From Planctomicrobium piriforme (lineage in GTDB: Bacteria; Planctomycetota; Planctomycetia; Planctomycetales; Planctomycetaceae), in contig NZ_FOQD01000002.1 of NCBI RefSeq assembly GCF_900113665.1, positions 124,001 through 188,000 of the forward strand: 64,000 nt of DNA, read 5' to 3'. Both the position numbers and the translations under genes were made by a program. Each line of letters begins with the position of its first letter. The stretch's first letter is position 1. Positions 34,224 to 43,418 of this stretch are shown one piece after another. The notes under the pieces were generated by a model that saw only the letters and a list, made by a program, of their open reading frames with translations, did not search any database and was not told the origin of the DNA.

Positions 34224-34363
34224 GCCGAGAAAAAGGGGACAGGGGCGAGGGGTCAGAGGTCAGGGAAAATTCATTCCCGCTTCAAACCGTTCAATCAAAA
34301 TTGGTTGAATTGATCTGTTGTTCCTTTGGCTGATCGCTGACCGCTGATGGCTGACTGCTCCCC
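34224..34363. repeat. Dispersed repeats, families R3 and R5
   Basis: 34224-34273 holds GGGGCGAGGGGTCAGAGGTC followed by AGGG, similar to 25496. 34328-34363 holds GGCTGATCGCTGACCGCTGA, similar to 2661 in reverse sense. They occupy the spacer between pyk and the metallopeptidase gene. Confidence 0.55.
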
Positions 34364-34365
34364 CC

Positions 34366-35148
34366 TCACATCTCCGCCAGCGCTGCCAGATCGAGCCCGT
34401 AGTATTCGCTCAAGACCGAGTACAGCTCCGGATGGAAGCGACGAAAATGTCGCGGGGCTTCGAAGAAGGATTCCGTGGTGACCGCCAGGAACTCGCCTGA
34501 GTTTGTCGCGCCGTAGCAGTCGAGAAACGTCGGTTCTCCCTGCCGGCAGGCTTGAGACAACTCCGCCAACTCAGCGTCCATCACGGTCCGCCAGCGTGTC
34601 AGCAGTTCTTCCGATCGTAGCGGGGGCGTGCCATCGACATTGCGGCCATTGAGCATGTCGAGCTGATGTGCGAACTCGTGGAACACCACATTCCGCCCAG
34701 GAGTCTGACGTGCGACTGCCAGGCGAATATCCGTCCACGACAAGATCACCGGCCCGCGATACCAGGCTTCACCGATCCGGGCCTGCTCCCCTTCCAGCAC
34801 CAGCCCTGAGCCGACAACCTGCGTCTCCTTCCCCATGTACCCGGCGGGGTACACGAGAATCGAGAGCACGTTCTCAAAATGCTCCTCGTAGTCGAAACCC
34901 ACCACCAGCAGACACGCAAACGCCGCAATCACGACCTTGATCTCATCCGTCAGCGTCAGCCCGTTGCACCCTTCCCAGTTCTTCTCGGCCACAAACACCT
35001 GAATCAACCGCCGCAACTTCTCCCCCTGCACCGCACTCAACAATCGAACCTGCCACGCGGAGTTCACCAGCACCTGTTCCCAGTCTGCTGAGAACGACTC
35101 GCTGAGAATCTTCTTGCGACGGCGACTGGCGAGCCAATTGAAAATCAT
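34366..35148 (-). CDS. mtfA: MtfA-type zinc metallopeptidase (M90)
   Basis: A 260-residue soluble protein. The zinc motif HEFAHQLDMLNG is diagnostic of the MtfA/M90 family, and FFEAPRHFRRFHPELYSVLSEYY near the C-terminus is the conserved region with the distal Glu ligand. In enterobacteria MtfA responds to the regulator Mlc and affects glucose uptake; that circuit has not been shown in planctomycetes. The N-terminus (RRRKKILSESFSADWEQVL) also matches the family. ATG 35148 with GGAGAA upstream fits better than a longer frame to 35364. Confidence 0.9.
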   Translation of the reverse strand: MIFNWLASRRRKKILSESFSADWEQVLVNSAWQVRLLSAVQGEKLRRLIQVFVAEKNWEGCNGLTLTDEIKVVIAAFACLLVVGFDYEEHFENVLSILVYPAGYMGKETQVVGSGLVLEGEQARIGEAWYRGPVILSWTDIRLAVARQTPGRNVVFHEFAHQLDMLNGRNVDGTPPLRSEELLTRWRTVMDAELAELSQACRQGEPTFLDCYGATNSGEFLAVTTESFFEAPRHFRRFHPELYSVLSEYYGLDLAALAEM

Positions 35149-35219
35149 GCCGTGACGTTCTCCGGCCCCGCAATGTCGAATCACTATTAAGGACGCTGTT
35201 CCACGCTTTGACAGTTCCG

Positions 35220-36488
35220 CTATTCGGCCATCGACAGCGTCAATGTCTCGATCTCCAGCCCCTCGATTTCTTTCAACGACTGGCCGGCAATGCCCTGCAG
35301 ATCGCCGTACATCCCGGCGGTGGATTCGACAACGCATCGAATCTGCTCTTCGCGCTTGGCCCAAAGTTTCGTCATCGTCTTGCGTTCTTTGTTGAGGTCA
35401 TCCTGCATGTCGGCGAACTTTTCGACGATGGCTTCAACTCGATGCCGGAATCTCGGACCTGTGAGATACTGATAGACCATTTCCATCTTCGACTGCTGTC
35501 CCAGACTCGCCAGCCGGCTCGCAGAAATGTCGATCAACGAACGTCGCAGGGCAATTGCCAGCGGAATGGCGCAGAGAGAATTTGTCACCCAAATGCCGTC
35601 GATCAGATTGAACGAATCGACTCCTTTAGGCAGCGCCTGGGTCACGATGACGGCGATCTCCGCTTTGGCGGCGCGTTGATCCTCGCGGAGTTTCGACAAC
35701 CAGCCGTCGCTCCAGTTCTTCGTCCGCTTGGACTCCCATAGCAGCGTCCCGCAGGGCTGGCCGGAGGGGCCGCAGATCCGCTGAATCAGATCTCCACCAT
35801 GCTCCCCCTTGGGCACCGGCTCGATCAGGTCAGTCGGAAAACTTGAACGAACACGCGCTTCCAGCTCCAGTTCCAGAACTTCTCCCTGCAACTGCTGTGA
35901 GCCCTGTTCCGCCCGACGCTTCAGATCCTCGATCTGCTTCTGCATCGATTCGATCGTCTGCTGCTTTTCCATCACCTTCAGCTTGAGTTCGTCTTCCGCC
36001 TCTTTCTTGGCCTTTTCCCTGGTCGACTGCAGCGATTCTTGAACCCGTTTTTCAATCGTCAGGTCCAGTTCGCGCTGCGCCTCTTCGAGATCCCGCTTTT
36101 GCCGTAGCATTTGGGCCTGGGCTTTTTGTGCTTCTCCGAGCTTCTCTTCACGTTCTTTCAGCAGGGTCTTCAGTTCGAGCAGCTCGGTGGCGCTGCGGTC
36201 GAGATCAGCACCCAGCGATTGTCTGGCCTTCTTGGCTTCTTCCGCGGCAATCGTCAGCCGCTCGCGCTTCAGTTTCTCGGCGACCTGATCGTCAATCGCC
36301 GACTGTGCTTTCTCAATCGCGGCCTGCTGTTCGCGAACGGCGTTCTCGCGCCGGGCGATGTCCTGCTTGTTCTGGGCCATCGCAAGTTCGTACTTCTCGC
36401 GTGTCGCTTCCAGCAACGGGGCCGCCAGCGATTCCGTCAGTTTGATTGTGGTCTTGCAACTGGGGCAGGTGATCACCGGGTCCATCAT
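35220..36488 (-). CDS. DUF2130 protein with coiled coil and PD-(D/E)XK-like core
   Basis: 422 residues. An N-terminal CPSC segment may be half of a metal knuckle. Residues ~25-215 are a long charged coiled coil (ARRENAVREQQAAIEKAQ). The C-terminal half matches DUF2130: PTDLIEPVPKGEHGGDLIQ, then LLWESKRTKNWSDGWLSKLREDQ, where D and ExK fit a restriction-endonuclease-like active site, and SRLASLGQQSKMEMVYQYLTG. Function of the family is not established; nuclease activity is inference. It is divergent from the next gene across about 258 bp. Confidence 0.85.
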   Translation of the reverse strand: MMDPVITCPSCKTTIKLTESLAAPLLEATREKYELAMAQNKQDIARRENAVREQQAAIEKAQSAIDDQVAEKLKRERLTIAAEEAKKARQSLGADLDRSATELLELKTLLKEREEKLGEAQKAQAQMLRQKRDLEEAQRELDLTIEKRVQESLQSTREKAKKEAEDELKLKVMEKQQTIESMQKQIEDLKRRAEQGSQQLQGEVLELELEARVRSSFPTDLIEPVPKGEHGGDLIQRICGPSGQPCGTLLWESKRTKNWSDGWLSKLREDQRAAKAEIAVIVTQALPKGVDSFNLIDGIWVTNSLCAIPLAIALRRSLIDISASRLASLGQQSKMEMVYQYLTGPRFRHRVEAIVEKFADMQDDLNKERKTMTKLWAKREEQIRCVVESTAGMYGDLQGIAGQSLKEIEGLEIETLTLSMAE

Positions 36489-36746
36489 GGGAGAACCATC
36501 CTGAGTATCTTTAGAAAGGCCGCGACAGCCTCAATGATTACTGAACGGATGTATTGTGCCGAATCGCCGCTCGTTCGCAATCCACCACCCTGAAAAATTT
36601 CCGGCCGGTCATTCGCACTTCATCAAACTCACAATTCATCACCGCAGCTTGCCACGCACACCCGCAACCTGTCTCATACCGACTTCCTCCGGCACCGCGA
36701 CAGGCGGCCGGCAATCTGTATGTTTGAAAATGAATGGTGCAGCGTC

Positions 36747-37391
36747 ATGGGACTGGTGGTTTCGGTAGGCGTCCTGGCCGATCTTTCGGAAAACGACGAA
36801 GAGGGGGCCGCCTGGTTTCGCGATGCGCTCGAGCAGATCAACGAAGTCCTCGTCGAACAGGGCTACCCGGAACATCATGAACCGGAACAGCTCCCCGAAA
36901 TGGAATGCCGCGACGAAGTCGCCGGCTACCCCTATCTGTTTTTGCACTACCTCCGCCGGTTCTACGCTCAGGCGAGCCACAATCCGGACTGGGAACCGAC
37001 GCCGCTGCCTGAAGAAGCCGACCCCACCGACGATCCCCTGCTCGAAGAGCAGATGGGCCAGCTCTCGAGCCATCTCCTCTCCCATTCCGACGCGGAAGGC
37101 TTCTATCTGCCGCTCGACTTCACCGAAATCATCGTCGATGAAACCGACCAGGACCGCATTGTCGGCGGACTCCTCGGGTCGAGCTACCGCCTGCTCGAAG
37201 AACTCGTCTCCATTGCGCCTCAACTTGGCATCCAGTTGAACGGCAACACGCTCTCTGACGAGGAAGCCGAAAAGATCAACAGCGACACTGAAGCCGAACT
37301 GGAATTCTGGATCGAGAAGATCGTGTGGATCTCGCTCTACGAAGCGGCCCGACTCAGCATCGAACATCGTACGGCGATTGTTTTCAATTGA
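36747..37391 (+). CDS. Conserved planctomycete-type hypothetical protein
   Basis: 214 residues, acidic and probably cytosolic. It opens MGLVVSVGVLADLSENDEEG and contains a GYPYLFLHYLRRFYAQA stretch; I recall similar openings in planctomycete hypothetical proteins but cannot name a family. No catalytic motif stands out. ATG 36747 is preferred because this opening looks conserved; an in-frame ATG at 36720 adds nine residues. A hairpin with a T-run follows at 37456. Confidence 0.65.
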   Translation: MGLVVSVGVLADLSENDEEGAAWFRDALEQINEVLVEQGYPEHHEPEQLPEMECRDEVAGYPYLFLHYLRRFYAQASHNPDWEPTPLPEEADPTDDPLLEEQMGQLSSHLLSHSDAEGFYLPLDFTEIIVDETDQDRIVGGLLGSSYRLLEELVSIAPQLGIQLNGNTLSDEEAEKINSDTEAELEFWIEKIVWISLYEAARLSIEHRTAIVFN

Positions 37392-37455
37392 TCGAAACAC
37401 CGTACGGTTTGAGAGAAACGTGGACAATTCACCCGAATGAGACCATGATTGAGGA

Positions 37456-37490
37456 GGCGAATCTGGGCATTCGCCCTCAGAGGAATTTTT
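37456..37490 (+). terminator. Possible intrinsic terminator
   Basis: Stem GGCGAAT/ATTCGCC with a 6-base loop, then ten bases and TTTTT. The gap between stem and T-run makes it weak. Confidence 0.4.
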
Positions 37491-37570
37491 AGAATTGCGA
37501 ACGAAGCCTCTCAAGCGACGAGAATCTTCTTGTCCGCAAGCGGAGCACGAAAGGCTTTGTAGGGGTTCTT

Positions 37571-37789
37571 ATGACGAAACTGCTTCAACAGGCCTTTGCA
37601 GCGGCATCCCAACTGCCGGATGAAGAGCAGGATCAACTTGCCGCTCGACTCCTCGCCGAGCTGACCGAAGAGGACGAATTCGATAGAAAAATTGAGTCAA
37701 CGGGAAACGAATTGTCTCGCCTGGCGAAGGCGGCGATGCAGGAGTATGCGGCGGGTCAAACCGAAGTCCTCGACCCGAACCAGCTATGA
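37571..37789 (+). CDS. Small antitoxin-like protein
   Basis: A 72-residue acidic helical protein (LPDEEQDQLAARLLAELTEEDEFDRK). Its position, charge and size fit the antitoxin of a type II module, and similar small proteins precede RelE/ParE toxins. No clear DNA-binding motif is visible, so the family is not assigned. The final ATGA overlaps the start of the next gene, typical of toxin-antitoxin pairs. A hairpin at 37456 separates it from the upstream gene, implying its own promoter. Confidence 0.62.
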   Translation: MTKLLQQAFAAASQLPDEEQDQLAARLLAELTEEDEFDRKIESTGNELSRLAKAAMQEYAAGQTEVLDPNQL

Positions 37790-38043
37790 TCTCGCGAACG
37801 ACGCAACAGTCTCGTTCCAAACTCGCAGATCTCCCTCAGCAAGTCCGGGAGCAGGCGAGAACCGCTTACCGCATCTTTCTTTCGAATCCTCACCACCCAG
37901 GTCACAGATTCAAAAAAGTTCAGTCAGCGCCTGATGTGTATTCCGTCAGGATCGGGATTGGGTATCGGGCACTCGGCGCCCCCTCCGGTGAGACGATTGT
38001 CTGGTTTGGATCGGTTCGCACGCCGACTATGATCGCGTCTTGA
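37786..38043 (+). CDS. RelE/ParE-like toxin
   Basis: An 85-residue basic protein. HPGHRFKKVQSAPDVYSVRIGIGYRALG matches the core of RelE/ParE-superfamily toxins (conserved Phe-Lys, then YSVRxGxxYR), followed by VWFGSVR where family members have a short strand. Such proteins cleave ribosome-bound mRNA (RelE) or poison gyrase (ParE); which applies here is unclear. It starts within the antitoxin stop codon (ATGA). Confidence 0.68.
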   Translation: MISRTTQQSRSKLADLPQQVREQARTAYRIFLSNPHHPGHRFKKVQSAPDVYSVRIGIGYRALGAPSGETIVWFGSVRTPTMIAS

Positions 38044-38189
38044 ATCATCCCTGAAATGCTTTTGAAAATGGACGCCAATTGGAGATCGGGTGCAACTGAT
38101 CTCGCTGGCTGGATGTTCGTCGCCGTATCGTCGATGATATCCGTTTGCCCTTTTTGATTTGATTTTCTCCTCAAGGACGCTGCGCTGCG

Positions 38190-39617
38190 ATGGCCAAGGA
38201 TTTTCTCAAGGGAACCAAAGATTCGTACGACATCATCGTTATCGGCTCCGGTCTCGCCGGGCTGACCGGGGCGAACGTCCTGGCGAAACAAGGGCATTCC
38301 GTCCTCCTGCTCGAGCATCACTACCAGCTCGGCGGCATGGCGACCTGGTTCAAGCGCCGCGGCGGCCACATCTTCGACATCTCGCTGCACGGCTTTCCGG
38401 TCGGCATGATCAAAAGCTGCCGCAAGTACTGGACGCCTGAAATCGCCGACAGCATCGTGCAGCTCAAAGGCATCCGCTTTGAGAATCCCCAGTTCTCGCT
38501 GCGGACTTCGTTCACGCGCGAAGACTTCACACGCATCATCACCGAGAAGTTTCAGATTCCGTATGAAACGGTCGACCAGTTCTTCTCGTATGCCCGCGGA
38601 ATGAACTTCTACGACGACCAGTCGATGACGACGCGGCAGCTCTTCGAAAAGTTTTTCCCAGGCCGCAGCGATGTGGTTCGGCTGCTGATGGAACCGATCA
38701 CTTACGCCAACGGCTCGACGCTCGAAGACCCCGCCATCACCTACGGCATCGTCTTCAGCAACTTCATGAGCAAAGGAGTCTTCACCTTCAAGGGGGGGAC
38801 CGATGCCCTCGTCCTCAAGATGAAAGACGAACTCGAACGCAACGGCGTCGACATCCGCATTCGCTCGCTCGTCGAGAAAGTGGAAGTCGACGCGCAGCGC
38901 CGCGTGCAGGCGGTTCACGTCAACGGGAAACGCATTGCCTGTCGAGCGGTGCTGTCGAACTCGAACATCAAGTCGACGATCTTCAATCTCGTCGGGGCCG
39001 AACACTTCGATCCCGCCTATGTTGAAGAAGCCAGCGCGGTCCGCCTCAACAATTCCAGTTGCCAGGTCTACATCGGCTTGAAACCCGGCGAAGGGTTCGA
39101 GAACTGCGGCGATCTCCTGTTCCATTCGGAACACGAAGGCTTTGATATCGAGGCGATGCTGTCGCGCAACGTCAGCAGCCGCACCTTCTCGTTCTACTAC
39201 CCGGAAACGCGCCCCGGCTCAGACCGCTGGCTGATCGTTTCTTCGACAAACGCCAACTTCAAAGACTGGGCGGAACTGCCGGAAGCAGAGTACGAAGCCG
39301 AGAAGAAACGTCTCTGCGAAACCACGCTGGACTGTCTCGACCAATACGTCCCCGGCGTTCGCGACAAGATCGATTGGGTGGAAGCCTCGACCCCCCGCAC
39401 CTTCCAGCACTACACCCGGCATCTGCAGGGAGCCAGCTTCGGCACGAAGTTTGAAGGGCTCAAGGTTTCTCAGACCCTGCCTGAGCAGATCCACGGGCTG
39501 TACCACGCCGGGTCGGTGGGCATCATCATGTCCGGCTGGCTGGGGGCGGTGAACTACGGCGTCATCACCTCGAATGAAATCGACAAGGCCCTCACCCCCG
39601 CTTCCGCAGCCGTCTAA
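38190..39617 (+). CDS. Phytoene-desaturase-like FAD-dependent oxidoreductase
   Basis: A 475-residue flavoprotein. The FAD-binding beta-alpha-beta motif IIVIGSGLAGLTGANVLAKQG is followed by LLEHHYQLGG, typical of the CrtI/carotenoid isomerase/retinol saturase group. The C-terminal GLYHAGSVGIIMSGWLGAVNYG is the second FAD contact. No carotenoid synthesis gene (crtB, hpnC-E type) is adjacent, so substrate and pathway are open. ATG 38190 directly precedes the basic segment before the dinucleotide fold. The gene stands alone with a 261-bp spacer downstream. Confidence 0.85.
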   Translation: MAKDFLKGTKDSYDIIVIGSGLAGLTGANVLAKQGHSVLLLEHHYQLGGMATWFKRRGGHIFDISLHGFPVGMIKSCRKYWTPEIADSIVQLKGIRFENPQFSLRTSFTREDFTRIITEKFQIPYETVDQFFSYARGMNFYDDQSMTTRQLFEKFFPGRSDVVRLLMEPITYANGSTLEDPAITYGIVFSNFMSKGVFTFKGGTDALVLKMKDELERNGVDIRIRSLVEKVEVDAQRRVQAVHVNGKRIACRAVLSNSNIKSTIFNLVGAEHFDPAYVEEASAVRLNNSSCQVYIGLKPGEGFENCGDLLFHSEHEGFDIEAMLSRNVSSRTFSFYYPETRPGSDRWLIVSSTNANFKDWAELPEAEYEAEKKRLCETTLDCLDQYVPGVRDKIDWVEASTPRTFQHYTRHLQGASFGTKFEGLKVSQTLPEQIHGLYHAGSVGIIMSGWLGAVNYGVITSNEIDKALTPASAAV

Positions 39618-39878
39618 GGTGATTCCAACACGGGTCAGGTTGGAGTGTTTTACCGTTTCTACCGCGCATTGGCCTGCTTAGGTCAATTGACGCGCCGTGA
39701 ACCGCGGAGACGCGATTGCGTCCCCTTCCCCACTTCGCCATGATACAAAGCGGCGAAAAGGGGATCGGTTGCCGTATGTGCAGACCAGACGCCGCGTCCT
39801 TCCGAGCGGCGTTGAAAGCGCCGGTACAGCACGTTGTCATCAGGTCGGCATAGTACGGCCACTGTCGAAGCGAATCAC

Positions 39879-40649
39879 ATGCAGGCAGATCAGAAGATTC
39901 ACGGGAGAGCCGGGAAGTACCGCTGGGGGGCGGTGAGCATTACCGGGAACTTTCGTGAAAACAATGAAGATCGCTTCCTCGTCGATCCTGCTGCCCGCTT
40001 CTTTCTCGTCGCCGACGGCATGGGGGGCCAGAGCGCCGGCGAAAAGGCGAGCGCCCTCGCCGTGGAGCTCATCTCTGACCGCCTCGAGGTCCTCGTCGAT
40101 TTTCAGCGTTCTCCATCCAATATCGTGATCGACGGTATCGACAAGTCCATCAATCACGCCAACGCCGAAATCATGGCGCTCGGGGAACTCGAACCCTCGT
40201 GTAAAAACATGGGGACGACAGTGACGTTTATCGTCGTCGTCAAAGGGGAATTCTTCATCGGCGGCGTCGGCGACAGTCGCGGCTACCTGCTCCGCAACAA
40301 AAAACTACAGCAGCTCACTGAAGACCACTCGCTGACGCAGGCCCTGGTCAAAGCCGGCACCATCACCGCTGAAGACGCCCGGTCGCATCGTTACCGCAAC
40401 GTGCTTTATCGCTACCTGGGGACGAAGGAAGGCGGTTCTGCCACCGACCCCACACGGCTTGTCCCGACTCAGGGGGACCGGTTCATGCTCTGCTCCGACG
40501 GCGTTTCCGACGGCGCCCCTGCCGACATGATTGAAAAAGTCCTCAATCAATACGACGACCCGTTGATTGCCGCCGAGAAACTGGTGGCAGCCGCCCAGCA
40601 GGGGGGCTCGAAAGACAACATCACCTGCGTTGTGCTCAACGTCGAATAG
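39879..40649 (+). CDS. PP2C-family protein serine/threonine phosphatase
   Basis: A 256-residue metal-dependent phosphatase. PPM motifs appear in order: GNFRENNEDRFL, VADGMGGQSAGEKAS, TTVTFIVV, GVGDSRGYLL, LTEDHSLTQ, LCSDGVSD and, near the end, GGSKDNITCVV; metal-binding Asps are all present. It is a soluble stand-alone form without kinase or forkhead domain. ATG 39879 is chosen because it starts shortly before the first motif. Planctomycetes have many Ser/Thr kinases, none in this window. Maf follows after 22 bp. Confidence 0.92.
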   Translation: MQADQKIHGRAGKYRWGAVSITGNFRENNEDRFLVDPAARFFLVADGMGGQSAGEKASALAVELISDRLEVLVDFQRSPSNIVIDGIDKSINHANAEIMALGELEPSCKNMGTTVTFIVVVKGEFFIGGVGDSRGYLLRNKKLQQLTEDHSLTQALVKAGTITAEDARSHRYRNVLYRYLGTKEGGSATDPTRLVPTQGDRFMLCSDGVSDGAPADMIEKVLNQYDDPLIAAEKLVAAAQQGGSKDNITCVVLNVE

Positions 40650-40671
40650 AGCCGTTTGCCCTGGCCCATGC

Positions 40672-41313
40672 ATGCCTGACGCCGCAACTGGTCCTGTCCT
40701 GCTTGGCTCGCGTTCTCCCCGCCGGCTGGAACTGCTCTCGCTGCTGATCCCTGCTGATCAAATTCAGGTTTCTCCTCCTGAAGACGAATCGGAACAGGGC
40801 TTCGACGACGTTCACACCCTCGCGCAAATCGACGAAAGGGTGCTGGCCATCGCCAGTCGCAAACGAGACCTTGTGGCAGAAGCCTGGTTGACTCGCCCCT
40901 GGCGCCTGCTGCTCACCGCCGACACCGTGGTCATCGTCCGCGATGACTCGGGGCAACCTGTCGTGCTGGGCAAACCAGATGGCGAACGCTGGCAAGCCAC
41001 GGTTCGCGACTGGTTCACGCGGTATTACCTGGGCCGCCCTCACGAGGTGGCAACGGCAGTTTGCCTGCGAACGGCTGACGGCCGCGAAGAGTCTTTTGTC
41101 GAACGCACAAAGGTCGAATTTCGCACCGCCTCGCCAGAACTGTTGGAGTGGTACATCGCCACGGAAGAACCGCTCGGCAAAGCGGGCGGCTACGGCCTGC
41201 AAGGGGCCGGCGGCATGTTCGTCCAATCCGTGACTGGAAGCCCCAGCAACGTCATTGGGTTGCCGGTGGAAAGAATTTGGCAGACGCTCAACGAATGGGA
41301 ATTGATTCGCTGA
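40672..41313 (+). CDS. maf: Maf-family nucleotide pyrophosphatase
   Basis: A 213-residue Maf/YceF-type protein. GSRSPRRLELLSLL is the N-terminal nucleotide-binding motif, LLTADTVVIV holds the catalytic Asp, and KAGGYGLQGAGGMFV with GSPSNVIGLP closes the fold. Family members hydrolyse non-canonical or modified NTPs and influence septation. ATG 40672 begins five bases after a neighbouring ATG in another frame and just after the phosphatase gene, suggesting a two-gene unit. Subtype (m7GTP against UTP/dTTP) cannot be told by eye. Confidence 0.92.
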   Translation: MPDAATGPVLLGSRSPRRLELLSLLIPADQIQVSPPEDESEQGFDDVHTLAQIDERVLAIASRKRDLVAEAWLTRPWRLLLTADTVVIVRDDSGQPVVLGKPDGERWQATVRDWFTRYYLGRPHEVATAVCLRTADGREESFVERTKVEFRTASPELLEWYIATEEPLGKAGGYGLQGAGGMFVQSVTGSPSNVIGLPVERIWQTLNEWELIR

Positions 41314-41437
41314 GGCACATCGTCGCCAATTTGAAACTGTGATTCATCCGCTGAGCGAACTCATGTCGCGTCAGTTTTCATCCCCGATTCCTCCCGTTAA
41401 CCTGAGTCGATCTCTGCTTTCCAGATGGAATTGATTC

Positions 41438-42304
41438 ATGACGGCGAAACTCATTGACGGCAAAGCCACGGCGGCCCGGCTGAATGCTCTGCTCGCGACC
41501 AAGGTCGCCGAGTTCAAGTCGCAAACCGGCGTCTCGCCCCATCTCGCCGCCGTCCTCGTCGGTGATGATCCCGCCAGTGCGGTCTATGTCCGCAACAAGC
41601 AGCGGTCCTGCGCCAGTGCCGGCATGCTCAGCTCGCTGCATCAGCTCGGCTCGGCAACCACCCAGTCAGAGCTGCTCGATCTCATTGCGGCTCTCAATGC
41701 CGACGCCAGCGTACACGGCATTCTTGTTCAGTTGCCGCTGCCAAAGCAGATTGATGAAACCACTGTCCTCGATGCCGTCACGCCGCTCAAAGACGTCGAC
41801 TGTTTTCATCCCGAGAACGTCGGGCTCATGGTGCAAGGGCGCCCCCGCTTTCTCCCCTGTACCCCCGCCGGGTGCCAGTACTTGATTACCGAATCCGGTT
41901 TTGAAACCGCCGGCAAGCACGCGGTCGTGATCGGTCGCAGCGAAATCGTCGGCAAGCCGATGGCACTCATGCTGGTGCAGAAAGGTCGCGGGGCCGATGC
42001 CACAGTCACGATCGCTCACAGCCGCACAAAAAATCTGGCAGAGATCTCTCGTCAGGCGGATTTGCTCATTGCCGCCGTTGGCCGCCCGAACACCGTCACG
42101 GCCGACATGGTGAAGCCGGGTGCGTGCGTGATTGACGTCGGCACGAACCGCGTCGATGGCAAGCTCGTCGGCGACGTCGACTTCGCTGCCGTACTCGAAA
42201 TCGCGGGCGCGATTACTCCCGTGCCGGGGGGAGTGGGCCCAATGACGATCGCGATGCTGATGGAGAATACGCTGACGGCAGCGCGGTTGCAGACGGAGTC
42301 TTAG
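41438..42304 (+). CDS. folD: Bifunctional methylenetetrahydrofolate dehydrogenase/cyclohydrolase
   Basis: A 288-residue cytosolic one-carbon enzyme converting 5,10-methylene-THF to 10-formyl-THF. The catalytic YVRNK (Tyr and Lys), QLPLPKQID, DVDCFHPENVG, the NADP-site GRSEIVGKP and the C-terminal PVPGGVGPMTIAMLMENT are all typical. Its last 92 bp overlap, on the opposite strand, the 3' end of the lipoprotein gene. No upstream riboswitch was seen. Confidence 0.96.
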   Translation: MTAKLIDGKATAARLNALLATKVAEFKSQTGVSPHLAAVLVGDDPASAVYVRNKQRSCASAGMLSSLHQLGSATTQSELLDLIAALNADASVHGILVQLPLPKQIDETTVLDAVTPLKDVDCFHPENVGLMVQGRPRFLPCTPAGCQYLITESGFETAGKHAVVIGRSEIVGKPMALMLVQKGRGADATVTIAHSRTKNLAEISRQADLLIAAVGRPNTVTADMVKPGACVIDVGTNRVDGKLVGDVDFAAVLEIAGAITPVPGGVGPMTIAMLMENTLTAARLQTES

Positions 42305-43418
42305 CCGGCGTTGTTGTCGCAGGCGATGTCCCGCTGGCCCAGACCGGGGCGCTGTCTTCGTTGCCAGGCACTTCCGCGGTCTGGGTGGCCTTCGCTCCGG
42401 CAGCAGGCGACTGTGCCCAGTCCGCTTCGTTCGAATTCGGCAATCGCACCTGTCCCGGCGTGACCGGCCGTGACAGCTCATGAGTGACCGGAGCAATTCC
42501 GTTTGCCTGAGCGCTCCGGTGACGAGCGACCGCTCCGATATCCACCACCTGACCGTGCTGCGGCATCTGCCAGATTGCCACGTTCTGTGACAGCGACGGC
42601 GAATTGATCTCGGGATTGCGGATGTCCATGACCATTTTCATTCGGGCGTCCGGCCATTCCAGGCTGATCACCAAGGGCATCACCGTGCCATTCGGAAGTT
42701 TCGTATAGCGATCGAGCCGTGCCCGCGCCAGCACCTTGCCGCCAGGCATTCGGAGAATGTGTTCCTGAACATTCCCCTGCACGAGATTCACTCGGACGAC
42801 CCGTTCCACGTCTTCACCGAGCGGCGATTCACGAGTCGCCACAAGGTCGACCGTGCCGCTTTCCATGCGCGCCGGCAGCATCTCGAACTCGTCGCCGTTC
42901 ACCGCCGCCACGCCGAAGACTTCCATCAGCCACAACGGGTGAATGTGAACCGGCATCTCGAGTTCCTTCAGCGCGAAGGCGACGTCTTCGTGCCGCGCCG
43001 TCATCACCTGCGGCTGTTCTTTCGACCAGATCCAGAATCGTTCGTTGTTGGAACCGATGTCGACTTCCTGCCCGCCTGACAGCGGATTCGAGACCAGCAG
43101 TCGGAAATTGCTGGGTGCCTGGACGGCCACCGACGCAGGCAGTGCCATCGGCACTCCGTCGACATGCAACCGGACCGATCCTGAGCGCCACGACTCCAGC
43201 ACCGGATGCGTCTCATTGGCGACCGCGTTGCGGTTCACGCAGGCAAGCACCTGTTGCTTCGTACAGCCCGGTTCCAGCACGCTGGGTTGAGGTCGCGACC
43301 AGCGGGCCATGCGCGAGACGGCACATCCGCTCAGCGACGACATCGCCGAAGCCGTCAGCAAGCTGACGAGCGTCAGTCGATGAAGCGTGACTCGCAGTGA
43401 CATGCCGTTCGTCCTCAT
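42213..43418 (-). CDS. Putative lipoprotein with low-complexity C-terminus
   Basis: 401 residues. A lipoprotein signal (SLLTASAMSSLSGC) with LSGC lipobox points to membrane anchoring. The middle is beta-rich, with segments such as FRLLVSNPLSGGQEVDIGSNNERFWIW that resemble LolA/LolB-like outer-membrane lipid-sorting folds, but the match is vague. The last ~70 residues are Pro/Ser/Thr/Ala-rich. The ATG overlaps the upstream gene's TGA (ATGA). Its 3' end runs 92 bp into folD on the other strand. Confidence 0.78.
   Translation of the reverse strand: MRTNGMSLRVTLHRLTLVSLLTASAMSSLSGCAVSRMARWSRPQPSVLEPGCTKQQVLACVNRNAVANETHPVLESWRSGSVRLHVDGVPMALPASVAVQAPSNFRLLVSNPLSGGQEVDIGSNNERFWIWSKEQPQVMTARHEDVAFALKELEMPVHIHPLWLMEVFGVAAVNGDEFEMLPARMESGTVDLVATRESPLGEDVERVVRVNLVQGNVQEHILRMPGGKVLARARLDRYTKLPNGTVMPLVISLEWPDARMKMVMDIRNPEINSPSLSQNVAIWQMPQHGQVVDIGAVARHRSAQANGIAPVTHELSRPVTPGQVRLPNSNEADWAQSPAAGAKATQTAEVPGNEDSAPVWASGTSPATTTPAKTPSATALPSAYSPSASRSSLGPLPPARE

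Noticed and set aside
37920..39134. 404-codon minus-strand frame
   Set aside because: Antisense to the flavoprotein and the toxin-like gene; composition is a mirror of their codons.
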